A program made the position numbers and the translations under genes. Source: Ardenticatenia bacterium (lineage in GTDB: Bacteria > Chloroflexota > Anaerolineae > Ardenticatenales > Ardenticatenaceae). Taken from it: DNA of 34,498 nucleotides. Shown here one piece after another: positions 16,577 to 27,223 of this stretch (position 1 is its first letter; every line of letters starts with the position of its first letter). The notes under the pieces are model-generated. The model saw nothing but the letters and a program-made list of their open reading frames with translations, did not search any database and had not been told where the DNA came from. The stretch lies in the NCBI GenBank assembly GCA_030949995.1, contig JAUZRY010000064.1, forward strand, positions 1-34,498. Reading direction: 5' to 3'.

Positions 16577-17884
16577 GTGCAACTTGTGCTCTTCGGCACC
16601 GACCACCGCCGGACCCCCGTGGCCGTGCGCGAGCATTTGGCCCGTGCCGTCCACGACGAGGAACGGGTACTCACCACTTTGGTGGCGTCGCCCGACGTTG
16701 CCGAAGCCGTGGTGCTCAGCACGTGCAACCGCATTGAGTTCTACATGGTAGGCTCGGAAGCGTCTCTCCTCTTGGACACGCTCCAACGCCTTCTCGTCCG
16801 CGAGGGGGGCGTGCTCTCCCTCGACGAGCTTTCGGACCACCTGGTCTGCGCCCGTGGCGAGGAGGTTGTTGGCCACCTGTTTCGCGTGGCAAGTGGCCTC
16901 GAGTCGTTGGTGCCCGGCGAGAAACAAGTGCTCGGCCAAGTGCGCGCGGCCATCCAGGCGGCCCGGCGGGCCCACGCGGTTGGCCCCGTGCTCAACCGCC
17001 TCTTCGACCATGCCATCGCCTGCGGCCGGCGCGTGCGGGCCGAGACGGGCATCGACCGCCATCCGGTCAGCATCAGCCACGCGGCCGTTCACCTGGCCCG
17101 GGAGCACTTTGGGAGACTCGACGGGCGTGCCTTCCTGATCATCGGCAGTGGCAAGATGGGCACCATTGCCGCCGGGCTGCTCCAGAAGGCTGGCGTGTGC
17201 CACTTCAGTATCGCCAGCCGCACGTTGGCCCACGCCTGCGAGCTGGCCCGCCGGTGGGGTGCCCGCCCCCTCACCCTTCGCCACATCCCGGCCGCCCTGG
17301 CCGAGGTGGATGCGGTCATCTCGGCCACAGCCGCGCCCCACTACATCCTCCGGCGCGAGGCCCTGGATGCCACACTGCGCGGGCGCACACGCCCCCTGCT
17401 GCTCATCGACCTGGCCGTGCCCCGCGACATTGACCCAGCCTTGGGCGAGCTGCCCGGGGTGACGCTGGTGGACGTGGACGGTCTTCATGCTGTGGTGGAG
17501 CGCAACTTGGCCCTGCGCCATGGCACTCGGGAGGCAGCAGAGCGGCTCATTGCCGAGGAGGTGGACGCCTTCCGGGCGTGGCTGGCGGCACGCCGCGTGG
17601 CTCCTACCATCGCCGCCCTGCGCGACCGGGCCGAAGCCATCCGCCAGGCCGAACTGGAACGCGCCCTGCGCCGCCTGGAGCACCTGAGTCCTCAGGAGCG
17701 CGAGATCATCGCGGCCTTCTCACGCCGGCTCATCAACCGGCTCCTCCACGAGCCCACCGTGCGGTTGCGCGCCGAGGCCGCCCGCGGCAGCGGGGAGCTC
17801 TACCGCCACGCCCTCGAAGAGCTCTTCAACCTATACGATGACCTCCAGGCGGAGAGAGACATCGCCCGGAGGGCTGCCCCATGA
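16577..17884 (+). CDS. hemA: Glutamyl-tRNA reductase
   Basis: First committed step of the C5 route: reduces glutamyl-tRNA to glutamate-1-semialdehyde with NADPH. The 435-residue protein has the catalytic Cys50 in VLSTCNRIE, the substrate segment GLESLVPGEKQVLGQV, the Rossmann motif GSGKMG, and a C-terminal helical dimerisation domain. The GTG start follows ACAGGAG. Heads a ten-gene haem operon behind a consensus promoter; its stop overlaps the hemC ATG by 4 bp. Intact and of normal length. Confidence 0.97.
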   Translation: MQLVLFGTDHRRTPVAVREHLARAVHDEERVLTTLVASPDVAEAVVLSTCNRIEFYMVGSEASLLLDTLQRLLVREGGVLSLDELSDHLVCARGEEVVGHLFRVASGLESLVPGEKQVLGQVRAAIQAARRAHAVGPVLNRLFDHAIACGRRVRAETGIDRHPVSISHAAVHLAREHFGRLDGRAFLIIGSGKMGTIAAGLLQKAGVCHFSIASRTLAHACELARRWGARPLTLRHIPAALAEVDAVISATAAPHYILRREALDATLRGRTRPLLLIDLAVPRDIDPALGELPGVTLVDVDGLHAVVERNLALRHGTREAAERLIAEEVDAFRAWLAARRVAPTIAALRDRAEAIRQAELERALRRLEHLSPQEREIIAAFSRRLINRLLHEPTVRLRAEAARGSGELYRHALEELFNLYDDLQAERDIARRAAP

Positions 17885-18880
17885 GCGCCCAACGGCTGCG
17901 CGTGGGCACGCGGGGAAGTGCCTTGGCCCTCGCCCAAGCACGCCAGGTGATTGCTGCCCTTCGTGCCCTAGACCCCACCTTGCGTGCAGAAGAAGTGATC
18001 GTGCAAACGTCGGGCGATCGTTCATCAGCCTCGCTGCGCGACATTGGAGGGCAAGGGGCATTCACCCGGGAGCTGGAAGTGGCCCTGCTCGACGGGCGCG
18101 TGGACGTGGCCGTCCACTCCCTCAAGGACCTGCCCTCCTCCCTGCCTGAGGGGCTGGTGGTGGCCGCCACGCCCCCCCGCGAGGACCCACGTGACGTGCT
18201 GGTGCCCCGGACGGCCGCCGACGTGACCACCCTGCCGCCCGGGGCACGCGTGGGCACGGGCAGCCTGCGCCGGCGGGCGCAGCTCCTGGCCCTGCGCCCC
18301 GACCTGCGCGTGGCCGACATCCGGGGCAACGTGGACACCCGCCTCCGCAAGCTCGAGGCGGGCACGTACGATGCCCTGGTGCTGGCCGCCGCCGGCCTGC
18401 GCCGCTTGGGCCGCACCGACCTGGTGGAACGTTACGCCCTGCCCCTGGAACTCATGGTGCCGGCCCCGGCCCAAGGCATTCTCGGCCTCGAGTGTCGGGC
18501 CGACGACCTCGACACCGTGGCCCTCCTCCGACGGCTCAACCACGCGCCCACCTTCGCGGCCGCCGCGGCCGAGCGGGCCCTGCTGCGCCGCCTGGGCGCG
18601 GGGTGTCGTCTCCCCCGTGGCCGCCCACGCCACCGTGGTCGAGGAGGAGCTCACCCTGCGCGCCCGCGCGCTGGGTGCCAATGGCTCCCCAATCGTTGAG
18701 GTGGTCATCGCCGGAGCGCCTCACGAGGCCGAGGCGGTGGGCACCACCGCGGCCGAACGCCTGTTGGCCCAAGGGGCAGACGCCCTGCTGTCCGGCACCA
18801 ACGGCCGTGCGGCAGGCTACCACGTGCCCCCCAATGCCCTGCGCGGTTTCCCTCAAATCGAGGAGGACAACCATGCCTGA
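17881..18880 (+). CDS. hemC: Hydroxymethylbilane synthase, one frameshift near the C-terminus
   Basis: Polymerises four porphobilinogens into hydroxymethylbilane on a dipyrromethane cofactor. GTRGSALALAQ, DIGGQGAFTRELE, VHSLKDLP and the RGNVDTRLRKL arginine cluster are clear. The cofactor Cys lies in RRLGAGC. Immediately after it the frame breaks in the C run 18612-18616. Removing one C restores PVAAHATVVEEELTLRA and the rest of domain 3, to a stop at 18878-18880 (332 residues). As read, the open frame instead ends at 18699 with an unrelated Arg/Pro-rich tail. The radical SAM gene starts 8 bp before the corrected end. Confidence 0.93.
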
Positions 18881-19952
18881 ACACCGTTTCGCCAACGCGC
18901 CGCTGCTGGTCTACTGGGAAGTCACACGGGCGTGCGACTTGGCCTGCCGTCACTGTCGCGCTGAGGCCATGCCCGCCCGTCACCCCGACGAGCTCACCAC
19001 CGACGAGGGGTTTCGCCTGCTCGACGCCCTCACCGCCTTCCGGCCACAGCCCCACATCGTCTTCACGGGCGGCGATCCCCTCAAGCGGCCCGACCTCTTC
19101 GCTTGGATCGAGCGGGCCGTGGCCCTGGGCTTTCGCACCGCCATCACGCCCAGCGGCACCTACGCCCTCACGCGCGAGGTGGTGCACCGCTTCAAGGCCG
19201 CCGGCGTCTGGATGATGGCCGTCAGCGTGGACGGCTCCACGGCCGAGCGCCACGACGCCATCAGACAAGTCCCCGGCAGCTTCGACCAGACCATGCGGGC
19301 CATTTGTTGGGCCCAGGAGATCAACTTGCCCATCCAAGTCAACACCCTGGTCTGCGCGGAGACCTACGACGACGTTCCCGCCGTCGGGCGCCTGCTGGTC
19401 GAGCTGGGCGTTTCCCGGTGGAGTGTCTTCTTCCTGGTGCCCACGGGGCGGGGCCGGGTGTTGGGTGACATCTCCCCCCACCAGGCCGAAACCCTCTTAA
19501 CGTGGCTCTACACCTTCAGCCGTACCGCCCCCTTCGACATCAAGACGACCGAGGCCCACCACTATCGCCGCATCGCCCTCCAGCAGTCCGACCGCCAGGA
19601 TCCGGCCCAGCGGGAACGGCTGGCCGTGGTACGCCGCGGGTTCACCATCCGGGACGGTGCCGGCATTATGTTCATCTCCCACGTGGGGGAGATCTACCCG
19701 GCCGGCTTCCTGCCTGTTCCCGTGGGCAACGTGCGCACCCACGACCCGGTAGCCGTCTACCGCGCCGATCCGCTCTTCGTGGCCTTGCGAGATCCGGACC
19801 GCTTCCGGGGCAAGTGTGGCCTCTGCGAATACCGTATCGTCTGCGGAGGGTCTCGCGCCAGGGCCTACGCCCTCACCGGCGATCCCCTCGAAAGCGATCC
19901 GCTGTGCCTGTATCAACCACCCGCGTGGCCGGAAAGGAGTGCCGTGGCATGA
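18873..19952 (+). CDS. Radical SAM/SPASM protein in the haem operon (AhbD/NirJ-like)
   Basis: 359 residues from the ATG at 18873, 6 nt after AGGAGG. The radical SAM cluster motif is CDLACRHC (Cys21, Cys25, Cys28), followed by FTGGDPL. The C-terminus has a second cluster motif, Cys315, Cys318, Cys324 and Cys345, in [12 protein letters not shown] with RARAY and DPLC, closely resembling AhbD and NirJ. AhbD decarboxylates Fe-coproporphyrin III to haem without oxygen; NirJ acts in haem d1 synthesis. It lies between hemC and hemB and upstream of hemQ, which does the AhbD reaction with peroxide. An oxygen-independent haem-synthase role is a reasonable inference but not shown; a TIGR04053-type function of unknown substrate is the alternative. 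Confidence 0.85.
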   Translation: MPEHRFANAPLLVYWEVTRACDLACRHCRAEAMPARHPDELTTDEGFRLLDALTAFRPQPHIVFTGGDPLKRPDLFAWIERAVALGFRTAITPSGTYALTREVVHRFKAAGVWMMAVSVDGSTAERHDAIRQVPGSFDQTMRAICWAQEINLPIQVNTLVCAETYDDVPAVGRLLVELGVSRWSVFFLVPTGRGRVLGDISPHQAETLLTWLYTFSRTAPFDIKTTEAHHYRRIALQQSDRQDPAQRERLAVVRRGFTIRDGAGIMFISHVGEIYPAGFLPVPVGNVRTHDPVAVYRADPLFVALRDPDRFRGKCGLCEYRIVCGGSRARAYALTGDPLESDPLCLYQPPAWPERSAVA

Positions 19953-20992
19953 TCGAGAAACAGCCCCTTTCCCACCTCCGCACAGGGCATGCGCCCACCT
20001 TTCCGACCCTGCGCCCCCGCCGGCTGCGCCGCACCCCTGCCCTGCGGCGCATGGTGCGCGAGACAACGCTCTCGCCCGCCGATTTCATCTTCCCCCTCTT
20101 CGTCACCCACGGCCACAAGCGGCGCCGGGAGATTCCCTCCATGCCCGGCCAATACCAGCTCTCCGTGGACCAGCTCTCCGGCGAGGCCGAGGCCGTGGCC
20201 CGCTTGGGCATTCCGGCCGTGATCCTCTTCGGCATTCCCCGCGTCAAGGACACCATCGGCAGCGAGAACTTCGCGGAGGACGGCATTGTCCAGCAGGCTG
20301 TGCGCGCCATCAAGGCGGCCGTGCCGGAGCTGGTGGTCATCACCGACGTCTGCATGTGCGAGTACACCGATCACGGCCACTGCGGCATCGTGCGGGAGCT
20401 TCCCGGGGGCCACTTTGAGGTTGACAACGACGCCACACTGGAGATCTTAGGGCGGGTGGCCGTCTCCCACGCCGAGGCCGGCGCCGACATCGTGGCCCCC
20501 AGCGGCATGATGGACGGCATGGTGGCCGCCATCCGTCACGCCCTCGACGCCGCCGGACACTCCCATGTGGCCATCCTCTCCTACGCGGCCAAGTACGCCT
20601 CGGCTTTCTACGGCCCCTTCCGCGATGCGGCCCAGTCGCCACCCCAGTTCGGCGACCGCAGGAGCCACCAGATGGACCCGGCCAACGCCCGTGAGGCCCT
20701 GCGCGAAGTCGCCATCGACGTGGCCGAAGGGGCCGACATCGTCATGGTGAAGCCAGCCTTGGCCTACTTGGACATCATCCACGCTGTCCGCGAGCGCTTT
20801 GATGTGCCTGTGGCCGCCTATAACGTGAGCGGCGAGTATGCCATGGTCAAGGCCGCCGCCCGCAACGGGTGGATTGACGCGCGTGGGGTGACCCTCGAGC
20901 TCCTCACCGCCATCAAGCGGGCCGGCGCCGACATTATTCTCACGTACTTTGCCAAGGAGGTTGCCCAATGGCTCCGAGACAACGAGTGCTAA
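19949..20992 (+). CDS. hemB: Delta-aminolevulinic acid dehydratase (porphobilinogen synthase)
   Basis: Condenses two 5-aminolevulinates to porphobilinogen. 347 residues; the ATG overlaps the radical SAM stop (ATGA). The Zn-type triad is present: Cys135, Cys137 and Cys145 in [13 protein letters not shown], so this is a zinc enzyme rather than the Mg-dependent Asp type. The two Schiff-base lysines are Lys215 ([17 protein letters not shown]) and Lys268 ([11 protein letters not shown]). The frame is open for about 450 bp upstream, but the family N-terminus matches this start. Its end overlaps hemQ by 25 bp. Confidence 0.96.
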   Translation: MIEKQPLSHLRTGHAPTFPTLRPRRLRRTPALRRMVRETTLSPADFIFPLFVTHGHKRRREIPSMPGQYQLSVDQLSGEAEAVARLGIPAVILFGIPRVKDTIGSENFAEDGIVQQAVRAIKAAVPELVVITDVCMCEYTDHGHCGIVRELPGGHFEVDNDATLEILGRVAVSHAEAGADIVAPSGMMDGMVAAIRHALDAAGHSHVAILSYAAKYASAFYGPFRDAAQSPPQFGDRRSHQMDPANAREALREVAIDVAEGADIVMVKPALAYLDIIHAVRERFDVPVAAYNVSGEYAMVKAAARNGWIDARGVTLELLTAIKRAGADIILTYFAKEVAQWLRDNEC

Positions 20993-21657
20993 GCCACTTC
21001 GCCTTCTTCACCTTCACCGACGCCTACTGGGCGCTTCCGTCCGAGGAGCGCCACGAGACGGGCGCCCGCCTCGTGGAAGGTCTGCGTGCCGGCGGGGCCC
21101 ACGTGGAACTGTACCAGCTCTTTCCCGCCCGAGGGGAGACTGACCTGCTCATCTGGTCCTCGACAGTGGCCGAGGACCCCTGTGCAGCCGCCACCTTCTT
21201 CCACCACTACGCCCAGGCCACCACGCCCGTGCGCGCCTTCTTTCGCCCCACTATGACCCTCTGGGGGTTCACCAAGCCCTCCATCTACACCCGCAGCGAG
21301 CGCAGCCCCCAGGAGCTGGACCCCTTCGCCCAGGAGCGCAAGCCGTACTTGATCGTCTACCCTTTTGTCAAGACGGCCGACTGGTACCTGATGAGCCGGG
21401 ACGCCCGCCAGGGCATGATGAACGAACACATCCGCATTGGCCGTCAGTACCCCGAGATCACCCAGCTCCTGCTCTACTCCTTCGGCCTCCAAGACCAGGA
21501 GTTCATCGTGGTCTATGAGACTGATGACTTAGCCCACTTCTCCGACCTCGTCATGGAGCTGCGCAGCAGCGAAGCACGCCGCTTTACTGAGCGGGACACC
21601 CCCATCTTCACAGCAGTTCACCGGCTGGCCGAGGCCGTCATGGAGGTGTTCGTGTGA
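20968..21657 (+). CDS. hemQ: Coproheme decarboxylase HemQ/ChdC (chlorite dismutase family)
   Basis: 229 residues; the ATG follows AAGGAGG within the hemB end. Oxidatively decarboxylates Fe-coproporphyrin III to haem b. Features that separate it from true chlorite dismutase are the reactive Tyr131 in [15 protein letters not shown], the [12 protein letters not shown] helix with the likely proximal His154, and Gln166 (TQLLLYSFG) at the distal position, as in Firmicutes ChdC. The Arg of chlorite dismutases is not at that position. Its presence with HemY- and HemH-type enzymes marks the coproporphyrin-dependent haem pathway. The stop overlaps the hemE start by 4 bp. Confidence 0.93.
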   Translation: MAPRQRVLSHFAFFTFTDAYWALPSEERHETGARLVEGLRAGGAHVELYQLFPARGETDLLIWSSTVAEDPCAAATFFHHYAQATTPVRAFFRPTMTLWGFTKPSIYTRSERSPQELDPFAQERKPYLIVYPFVKTADWYLMSRDARQGMMNEHIRIGRQYPEITQLLLYSFGLQDQEFIVVYETDDLAHFSDLVMELRSSEARRFTERDTPIFTAVHRLAEAVMEVFV

Positions 21658-22685
21658 TCGAATCGCGCTTCTTGCGGGCCTGCCGGCGGGAGCCGGTTGA
21701 CCACACGCCCGTCTGGTTCATGCGCCAGGCCGGCCGTTTCTTGCCCGAATACCGCGCCCTGCGCGAGCGCTATCCCATCATGGAGCTCATCAAGACGCCG
21801 GAGTTGGCCGTGGAAGTGACACTTCAGCCCCTGCGGCGCTTCGAGGTGGACGCGGCCATCATCTTCGCCGACATCCTGCCGGTGTTGGAGAGCATGGGGC
21901 CTACAGGTGACCTTCGTGCGGGGCGAGGGGCCGGTGATCGGCGAGCCCGTGCGCAGCGCGGAGGACGTGGCCCGGCTGCGCGTGCCCGCGCCGGAGGAGA
22001 TCGCCCCCTTCACCCTGGAGGCCATTCGCCTGGCCCGGCGCGAGCTGGACGGGCGCGTGCCCCTGATCGGGTTCGCCGGCGCCCCCTTCACCCTGGCCAG
22101 CTACGCCGTGGAGGGAGGCTCCTCCCGCCACTACCTGCACACCAAGGGGCTCATGCACGCCGCCCCCCCCACACATGGCACACCCTCATGGACAAGCTGA
22201 GCACCACGGTAGGCGCCTACCTGCAGGCCCAAGTGCGGGCCGGCGCCCAGGCCCTTCAGCTCTTCGACAGTTGGGCCGGCGCCCTCAGCCCGGGCGACTA
22301 CGCGCGCTTCGTAATGCCCCACACCCGCCGTGTGCTGGAGGCGGCCCGCTCTACAGGTGTGCCCGTGATCCACTTCACTACCGGCACGGCCGGCATGTTG
22401 TCCTGCGTCGCGCGGGCCGGCGGGGACGTGATCGGCGTGGACTGGCGCGTCCACTTGGACGAGGCGTGGGTACACGTCGGCCACGACCGGGCCATTCAGG
22501 GCAACTTGGACCCGGCCGCCCTCCTGGCCCCCTGGCCCGAGCTGCGTCGCCAGGCCGCCGACATCCTTCGCCGGGCCGGCGGCCGGCCGGGCCACATTTT
22601 CAACCTGGGGCACGGCATCCTGCCCCAGACGCCCGTCGAAAACGTACAACGCCTGGTTGATTTTGTGCACGGAGCGGAACCATGA
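21654..22685 (+). CDS. hemE: Uroporphyrinogen decarboxylase, two compensating frameshifts
   Basis: Decarboxylates the four acetate arms of uroporphyrinogen III to coproporphyrinogen III. N-terminal [22 protein letters not shown], and C-terminal FDSWAGALS and [16 protein letters not shown] are all present. The central part is in another frame: an extra G in 21896-21899 shifts out, and a missing base in the C8 run 22163-22170 shifts back. The middle frame shows [19 protein letters not shown], a core family motif, and then KGLMHA. Correcting both gives 343 residues, the normal length, with no net change. In the uncorrected frame about 90 residues of the core would be replaced by Arg/Pro-rich nonsense. 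Confidence 0.93.
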   Translation: MIESRFLRACRREPVDHTPVWFMRQAGRFLPEYRALRERYPIMELIKTPELAVEVTLQPLRRFEVDAAIIFADILPVLESMGPTGDLRAGRGAGDRRARAQRGGRGPAARARAGGDRPLHPGGHSPGPARAGRARAPDRVRRRPLHPGQLRRGGRLLPPLPAHQGAHARRPPHTWHTLMDKLSTTVGAYLQAQVRAGAQALQLFDSWAGALSPGDYARFVMPHTRRVLEAARSTGVPVIHFTTGTAGMLSCVARAGGDVIGVDWRVHLDEAWVHVGHDRAIQGNLDPAALLAPWPELRRQAADILRRAGGRPGHIFNLGHGILPQTPVENVQRLVDFVHGAEP

Positions 22686-23636
22686 ACCGACCGGACATGG
22701 CCGTGTTGGTGATGGCCTACGGCGGCCCCCTCTCCCTCGACGACGTGGAACCCTACCTGCTCGACGTGCGGGGCGGCCGCCACACGCCTAAGGAGCTGGT
22801 GGAGGAAGTGCGCCACCGCTACGCCCTCATTGGCGGGCGCTCCCCCCTGCTCGACATCACGCGGGCCCAAGCCCACGCCCTGGAAGCCGCCCTCAACGCC
22901 GGTGACGGCCCGCGCTTTCGCGCCTACGTGGGCATGCGTCACTGGCACCCTCTACATTCGAGACGCTGTGGCCCGCATGGCTGCCGACGGCATGGCGCAA
23001 GCCGTGGCCATTGCCATGGCGCCCCAGTACTCGCGCATGAGTATCGGCGCGTACATCAAACAGGTGGAAAACGCCCGTCGCGAACTGGCCCCTCACCTTC
23101 AGGTGACCTACGTGGAGCAATGGGGGAACCATCCCCTCTTCGTTCAAGCTGTGGTCGAGAAAGTCCAAGACGCCCTAGCCCGCTTCCCCGAGGAAGTGCG
23201 CGAGGAGGTGGTCCTTCTCTTCACGGCCCACAGCCTTCCCGCCGCCATCGTGGCCCAGGGCGACCCCTACGAGGCCCAGCTCGTGGAATCGGCCCGCCTG
23301 GTGGCTGAGGGGGCCGGCGTGCCAGCCGAGCAGTGGCGCTTCTGTTATCAGAGCGCCGGCGCCACCAACGACAAGTGGCTGGGCCCCGACATCTGCGATG
23401 TAATCGCCGAATTGGGCCAAGCCGGCATCACGAACGTCTTGGTGGTGCCCATAGGCTTCGTGGCCGACCACGTGGAGGTGCTCTACGACATCGACATCGA
23501 AGCCCGCCAGGTGGCCCAACACCACGGCATGCGCCTGGAGCGCACTGAATCGCTCAACGACTCGCCCACCTTTATCGCCGCCCTGGCCGACCTCGTGCGC
23601 CGGCACGCGGCCGAGTTCGAGGAGGTAGCCGGGTGA
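22682..23636 (+). CDS. hemH: Ferrochelatase (coproporphyrin ferrochelatase type), one frameshift
   Basis: Inserts Fe2+ into the porphyrin; in the coproporphyrin-dependent route the substrate is coproporphyrin III. N-terminal MAYGGPLSLDDVEPYLLDVRGG and C-terminal LLFTAHSLP (metal-site His) with FCYQSAG are clear. In VGMRHWHP the frame breaks; removing one base near 22948-22952 gives HWHPYIRDAV and a 317-residue protein ending at 23636. The start overlaps the hemE stop by 4 bp and the stop overlaps the hemY GTG. CpfC-type assignment rests on the neighbouring hemQ rather than on a residue I can point to. Confidence 0.92.
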
Positions 23637-25054
23637 ATGTGGTGATCCTGGGCGGCGGCATCACGGGCTTGGCCGCCGCCCACGCCCTCATCGCCGAGCA
23701 CACCACGGGTGACGCCCCTCCCACACAGGTGACGCTGGTCGAGGCCACATCCCGCTGGGGCGGCACGGTGCACACCCTCCGCGTGGACGGTTTCCTGGTG
23801 GAGGCCGGGCCAGATGCCTTTCTCCTTCACAGGCCCGAGGCCCTGGCCCTCTGCCGCGAGGTGGGCCTGGGCGACCGTGTTGTGGGCGTGCCCCCCCAGC
23901 ACCGCCGCGCCTACGTGGTGCGCCGGGGTCACCTCATGCCCCTGCCCGAGGGCCTTTTCTTGGCCGTGCCCACCCGCCTCCGCCCCCTGATGGCCACACC
24001 TTTGCTCTCCTGGCGCGGCAAGGTGCGCATGGCCCTCGACGTGCTCATCCCACCCCGCCGCGCCAACGGGGACGAGAGCGTGGCCCACTTCGTCCGGCGT
24101 CGCCTGGGGGAAGAGGCCCTTCGCTGGTTGGCCGGTCCCCTGATGGCCGGCATCCATGCCGCAGACCCGGAACACCTCAGCCTCCTGGCCACCTTCCCCC
24201 AACTGGCCGACCTGGAACGCCGCCACGGGAGCCTGATCCGGGGGGCGCTGGCCTCGCGGCGACAGGCCGGCGCCCGCCGCCGTGGGCCAGGCTCATCGCC
24301 CTTCGCCACGTTGGCCGGAGGACTCGGCGAGCTCATCGGGGCGCTGGTGGCCCGCCTGGAGGCTGCGCCGACGTGCCGTCTGCTCCTGGGCCGGCCGGCA
24401 CAGGCCGTCCTCCGGGCGGACTCCGGCTACCGGGTGGTGCTGGCCAACGGCGAGATCCTGTCAGCCGACGCGGTCATCGCGGCCACGCCGGCCCATGTGA
24501 CCGCCCGTCTCGTGGCCGACATGGCTCCTGAGCTGGCCTGTGCCCTGGAGCGCATCCGGTACACCTCCTCGGCTGTGATCTCGTTGGCCTTCCGCCAGGA
24601 GGAGCTCCCCCCTCTGCCGGCCGGATCGGGGTTCCTCGTCCCTCGCGAGGAGGGACTCACCATGACGGGCTGCACCTGGAGCTCCAACAAGTTTCCCGGC
24701 CGTGCGCCGGAGGGGTTCGTCCTCTGGCGGGCCTTCGCCGGCGGCGACGGCCGCCCTGCCCTCCCCGAGGACGACCACCTGGTGGCACAGGTGGTGAACG
24801 AGCTGCGCGCCCTTTTGGGCCCTCTGCCCAGGCCCCACCTGGCCCTCGTGCACCGCTGGACCAGGGCGCGCCCCCTCTACGACGTGGGCCACCTTGACCT
24901 AGTGGCACGGATCGAAGCCCTCTGCCCGCCGCGCTTCCTCGTGGCCGGAAGCGCCTACCGAGGGGGCGGGCTGCCGGCCTGCATCCGTGCGGGCACCCAC
25001 GCGGCCGAACGCGCGCTGGCCGGACGAGCACACCCCCAGGAGGAAATCCTATGA
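23633..25054 (+). CDS. hemY: HemY-type (copro)porphyrinogen oxidase
   Basis: A 473-residue FAD-dependent oxidase that converts coproporphyrinogen III to coproporphyrin III (CgoX) or protoporphyrinogen IX to protoporphyrin. The dinucleotide motif GGGITGLAAAHAL lies at the N-terminus, then WGGTVHTL and EAGPDAFL; the C-terminus has AGSAYRGGGLPACIRAG, the FAD-contact segment of this family. Intact. GTG start overlaps the hemH stop; the end overlaps hemD by 4 bp. Because hemQ is in the operon and no hemN or hemF is present, I infer the CgoX activity. Confidence 0.93.
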   Translation: MNVVILGGGITGLAAAHALIAEHTTGDAPPTQVTLVEATSRWGGTVHTLRVDGFLVEAGPDAFLLHRPEALALCREVGLGDRVVGVPPQHRRAYVVRRGHLMPLPEGLFLAVPTRLRPLMATPLLSWRGKVRMALDVLIPPRRANGDESVAHFVRRRLGEEALRWLAGPLMAGIHAADPEHLSLLATFPQLADLERRHGSLIRGALASRRQAGARRRGPGSSPFATLAGGLGELIGALVARLEAAPTCRLLLGRPAQAVLRADSGYRVVLANGEILSADAVIAATPAHVTARLVADMAPELACALERIRYTSSAVISLAFRQEELPPLPAGSGFLVPREEGLTMTGCTWSSNKFPGRAPEGFVLWRAFAGGDGRPALPEDDHLVAQVVNELRALLGPLPRPHLALVHRWTRARPLYDVGHLDLVARIEALCPPRFLVAGSAYRGGGLPACIRAGTHAAERALAGRAHPQEEIL

Positions 25055-25881
25055 GGAAACCGTTGGACGGGAAACGTGTGCTGGTCACCCGGGCCCGCCG
25101 GCAAGCCCGGCCGTTGGCGGAGCGCCTGCGCGCCGAGGGCGCCGAGCCGGTGCTGCTGCCCACCATCGAGATCGTCCCGCCGGCTGACGGGTACGCGGCC
25201 CTGGACGCGGCTCTCCGGGCGCTGGACACGTTCGACTGGGTGATCTTCACCAGTGTGAACGGTGTGGCCCACACCTGTGCCCGACTGGAAGCCCTCGGGC
25301 TTCGCGCCCACGCGCTCAACCGGCTCGGGGTAGCGGCCATTGGCCCGGCCACGGCACGGGCCCTGCAAGGCCGAGGCGTGCGCGTGGACGTGATACCGCC
25401 CACCTATGTAGCCGAAGCCGTGCTGGAGGTGCTCCCCCTAGACGCCAACATGCGTGTGTTGCTGCCCCGGGCCGACACCGCCCGTCCCGCGCTGCGCGAG
25501 GGGCTGCAGGCCGCCGGCGCCCGCGTGGTGGAGGTGACGGCCTACCGCACTGTCCCAGCCCAGCTTGACCCCGGCCTCTTGGCCCGGCTGGAGCAGAGCG
25601 TGGACGTACTCACCTTCACCTCCGGCAGCACCGTGCGCCACTTCGTGGCCCTGCTCGGCGCCGAACGAGCGCGCACCCTGGCCCACGACGCCGTGGTGGC
25701 GGCCATTGGGCCCATCACGGCCCGCGTGGCCCAGGAGTTGAGGCCTGCGCCCCCACGTTGTGGCTCGGGAACACACGGTTCCCGGCCTGGTGGCCGCCCT
25801 CCGGGCATACTTTCAGGAGCAGGCCCGTGTCTCCCGGAGGACACCGGACCACGGCGCGCCACAGGATGGGCCGAACGTTGA
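25051..25881 (+). CDS. hemD: Uroporphyrinogen-III synthase, frameshifted at the C-terminus
   Basis: Closes hydroxymethylbilane to uroporphyrinogen III with ring D inversion. Two-domain fold signatures: [34 protein letters not shown] and [12 protein letters not shown], then [14 protein letters not shown]. An extra A at 25741 shifts the frame; without it the sequence continues [24 protein letters not shown], a normal HemD end. That corrected frame has no stop before it runs deep into hemL, so a second indel is likely between about 25830 and 25880, and I close the gene at the TGA at 25879-25881. The exact 3' end is therefore uncertain. Sequence similarity is always low in this family, but operon position supports the call. 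Confidence 0.85.
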   Translation: MRKPLDGKRVLVTRARRQARPLAERLRAEGAEPVLLPTIEIVPPADGYAALDAALRALDTFDWVIFTSVNGVAHTCARLEALGLRAHALNRLGVAAIGPATARALQGRGVRVDVIPPTYVAEAVLEVLPLDANMRVLLPRADTARPALREGLQAAGARVVEVTAYRTVPAQLDPGLLARLEQSVDVLTFTSGSTVRHFVALLGAERARTLAHDAVVAAIGPITARVAQELRPAPPRCGSGTHGSRPGGRPPGILSGAGPCLPEDTGPRRATGWAER

Positions 25882-25910
25882 GGCACAAGGTAAGCCCACA
25901 AGGAGGAGGC

Positions 25911-27207
25911 ATGATGCCCACCACATCGCAATCGCGTGCTGCGTTCGAGCGTGCCCGCCGGGTGCTTCCAGGGGGCGTCAACTCGCCCGTGCGGGCCTTC
26001 ACGGCCGTCGGAGGCGTGCCCCGTTTTATTGCGCGGGGCCAAGGCGCCCACGTGTGGGACGTGGACGGCAACCAATACGTGGACTACGTGCTCTCGTGGG
26101 GGCCGCTCATCGTCGGCCACGCCCACCCGGAGGTTGTCCGTGCCCTCTGCGATCAAGCCCAGCTCGGCACCAGTTACGGGGCCCCCACAGAGCTCGAAAC
26201 GGCCTTGGCCGAGCGGATTGTCGAGATGCTCCCCTCGGTTGAGGTCGTGCGCCTGGTGAACAGCGGCACCGAGGCCACGATGAGCGCCCTGCGCCTGGCC
26301 CGCGCCTTCACCAACCGGCCCAAGATCGTCAAGATGGAGGGCCATTACCACGGCCACGCCGATCACCTGTTGGTCTCCGCCGGCAGCGGGGTGGCCACCT
26401 TTGGCCTGCCCAACAGTCCGGGCGTGCTGCCCGCCGTGGCCCAAGAGACCATTGTGCTCCCCTTCAATGACCTCGCGGCAGCTCAGGAGCTCTTCGAGCG
26501 TGTCGGCGACCAGGTGGCGGCCGTCATCCTGGAGCCGGTGGCCGGCAACATGGGCGTGGTGCCCCCCCACGCCGGGCTACCTGGAGGGCCTGCGGGAGCT
26601 GACACGGGCCTACGGCGCCCTGCTCATCTTCGACGAGGTGATGACCGGCTTCCGTGTCCACTTGGGAGGGGCCCAGGCGCTCTACGGCGTGGAGCCCGAC
26701 CTGACCACGCTGGGCAAGGTGATCGGCGGCGGCTTGCCCGTGGGCGCCTACGGGGGTCGGAGGGAGATCATGGAGCTAGTGGCGCCGGAAGGTCCTGTCT
26801 ACCAGGCCGGCACCCTGAGCGGCAACCCGCTCGCCGTGCGGGCCGGGCTCGTCACGCTGGAGCTCATCCGAGAGCCGGGCATCTTCCAGGCCATGACTCA
26901 GCGCACCACACGCTTGGCCGAGCAGATGGTGCGCCTAGTCCGAGAGGCCGGCCTGCCCGCCACCGGTCACCACGTGGGCACGATGTTCAGCCTCTTCTTC
27001 GCCGAGGGACCCATCGCCGACTACGCCGACGCCAAGCGCAGCGACATCACCCTCTACGCCCGCTTCTTCCACGCCATGCTGGAGGAGGGCATCTACCTTG
27101 CCCCAAGCCAATTTGAAGCCGCCTTTCTCTCCACCGCTCACACCGACGAGGTGATTGAGCAGACGGTGGAGGCCACAGCCCGAGCTGTAGCACGGCTTTC
27201 ATCTTAA
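25911..27207 (+). CDS. hemL: Glutamate-1-semialdehyde 2,1-aminomutase, one frameshift
   Basis: PLP enzyme that makes 5-aminolevulinate from the HemA product. N-terminal [28 protein letters not shown] and [12 protein letters not shown] are typical. The C-terminal part, in another frame, holds [13 protein letters not shown] and [16 protein letters not shown] with the Schiff-base Lys. Deleting one C from the C7 run 26562-26568 joins them, giving 431 residues and a TAA at 27205-27207. Two ATGs (25911, 25914) follow the AGGAGGAGG at 25901-25909; either may be used. Last gene of the haem operon. Confidence 0.95.
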
Positions 27208-27223
27208 CAACCGCAGACACTCA

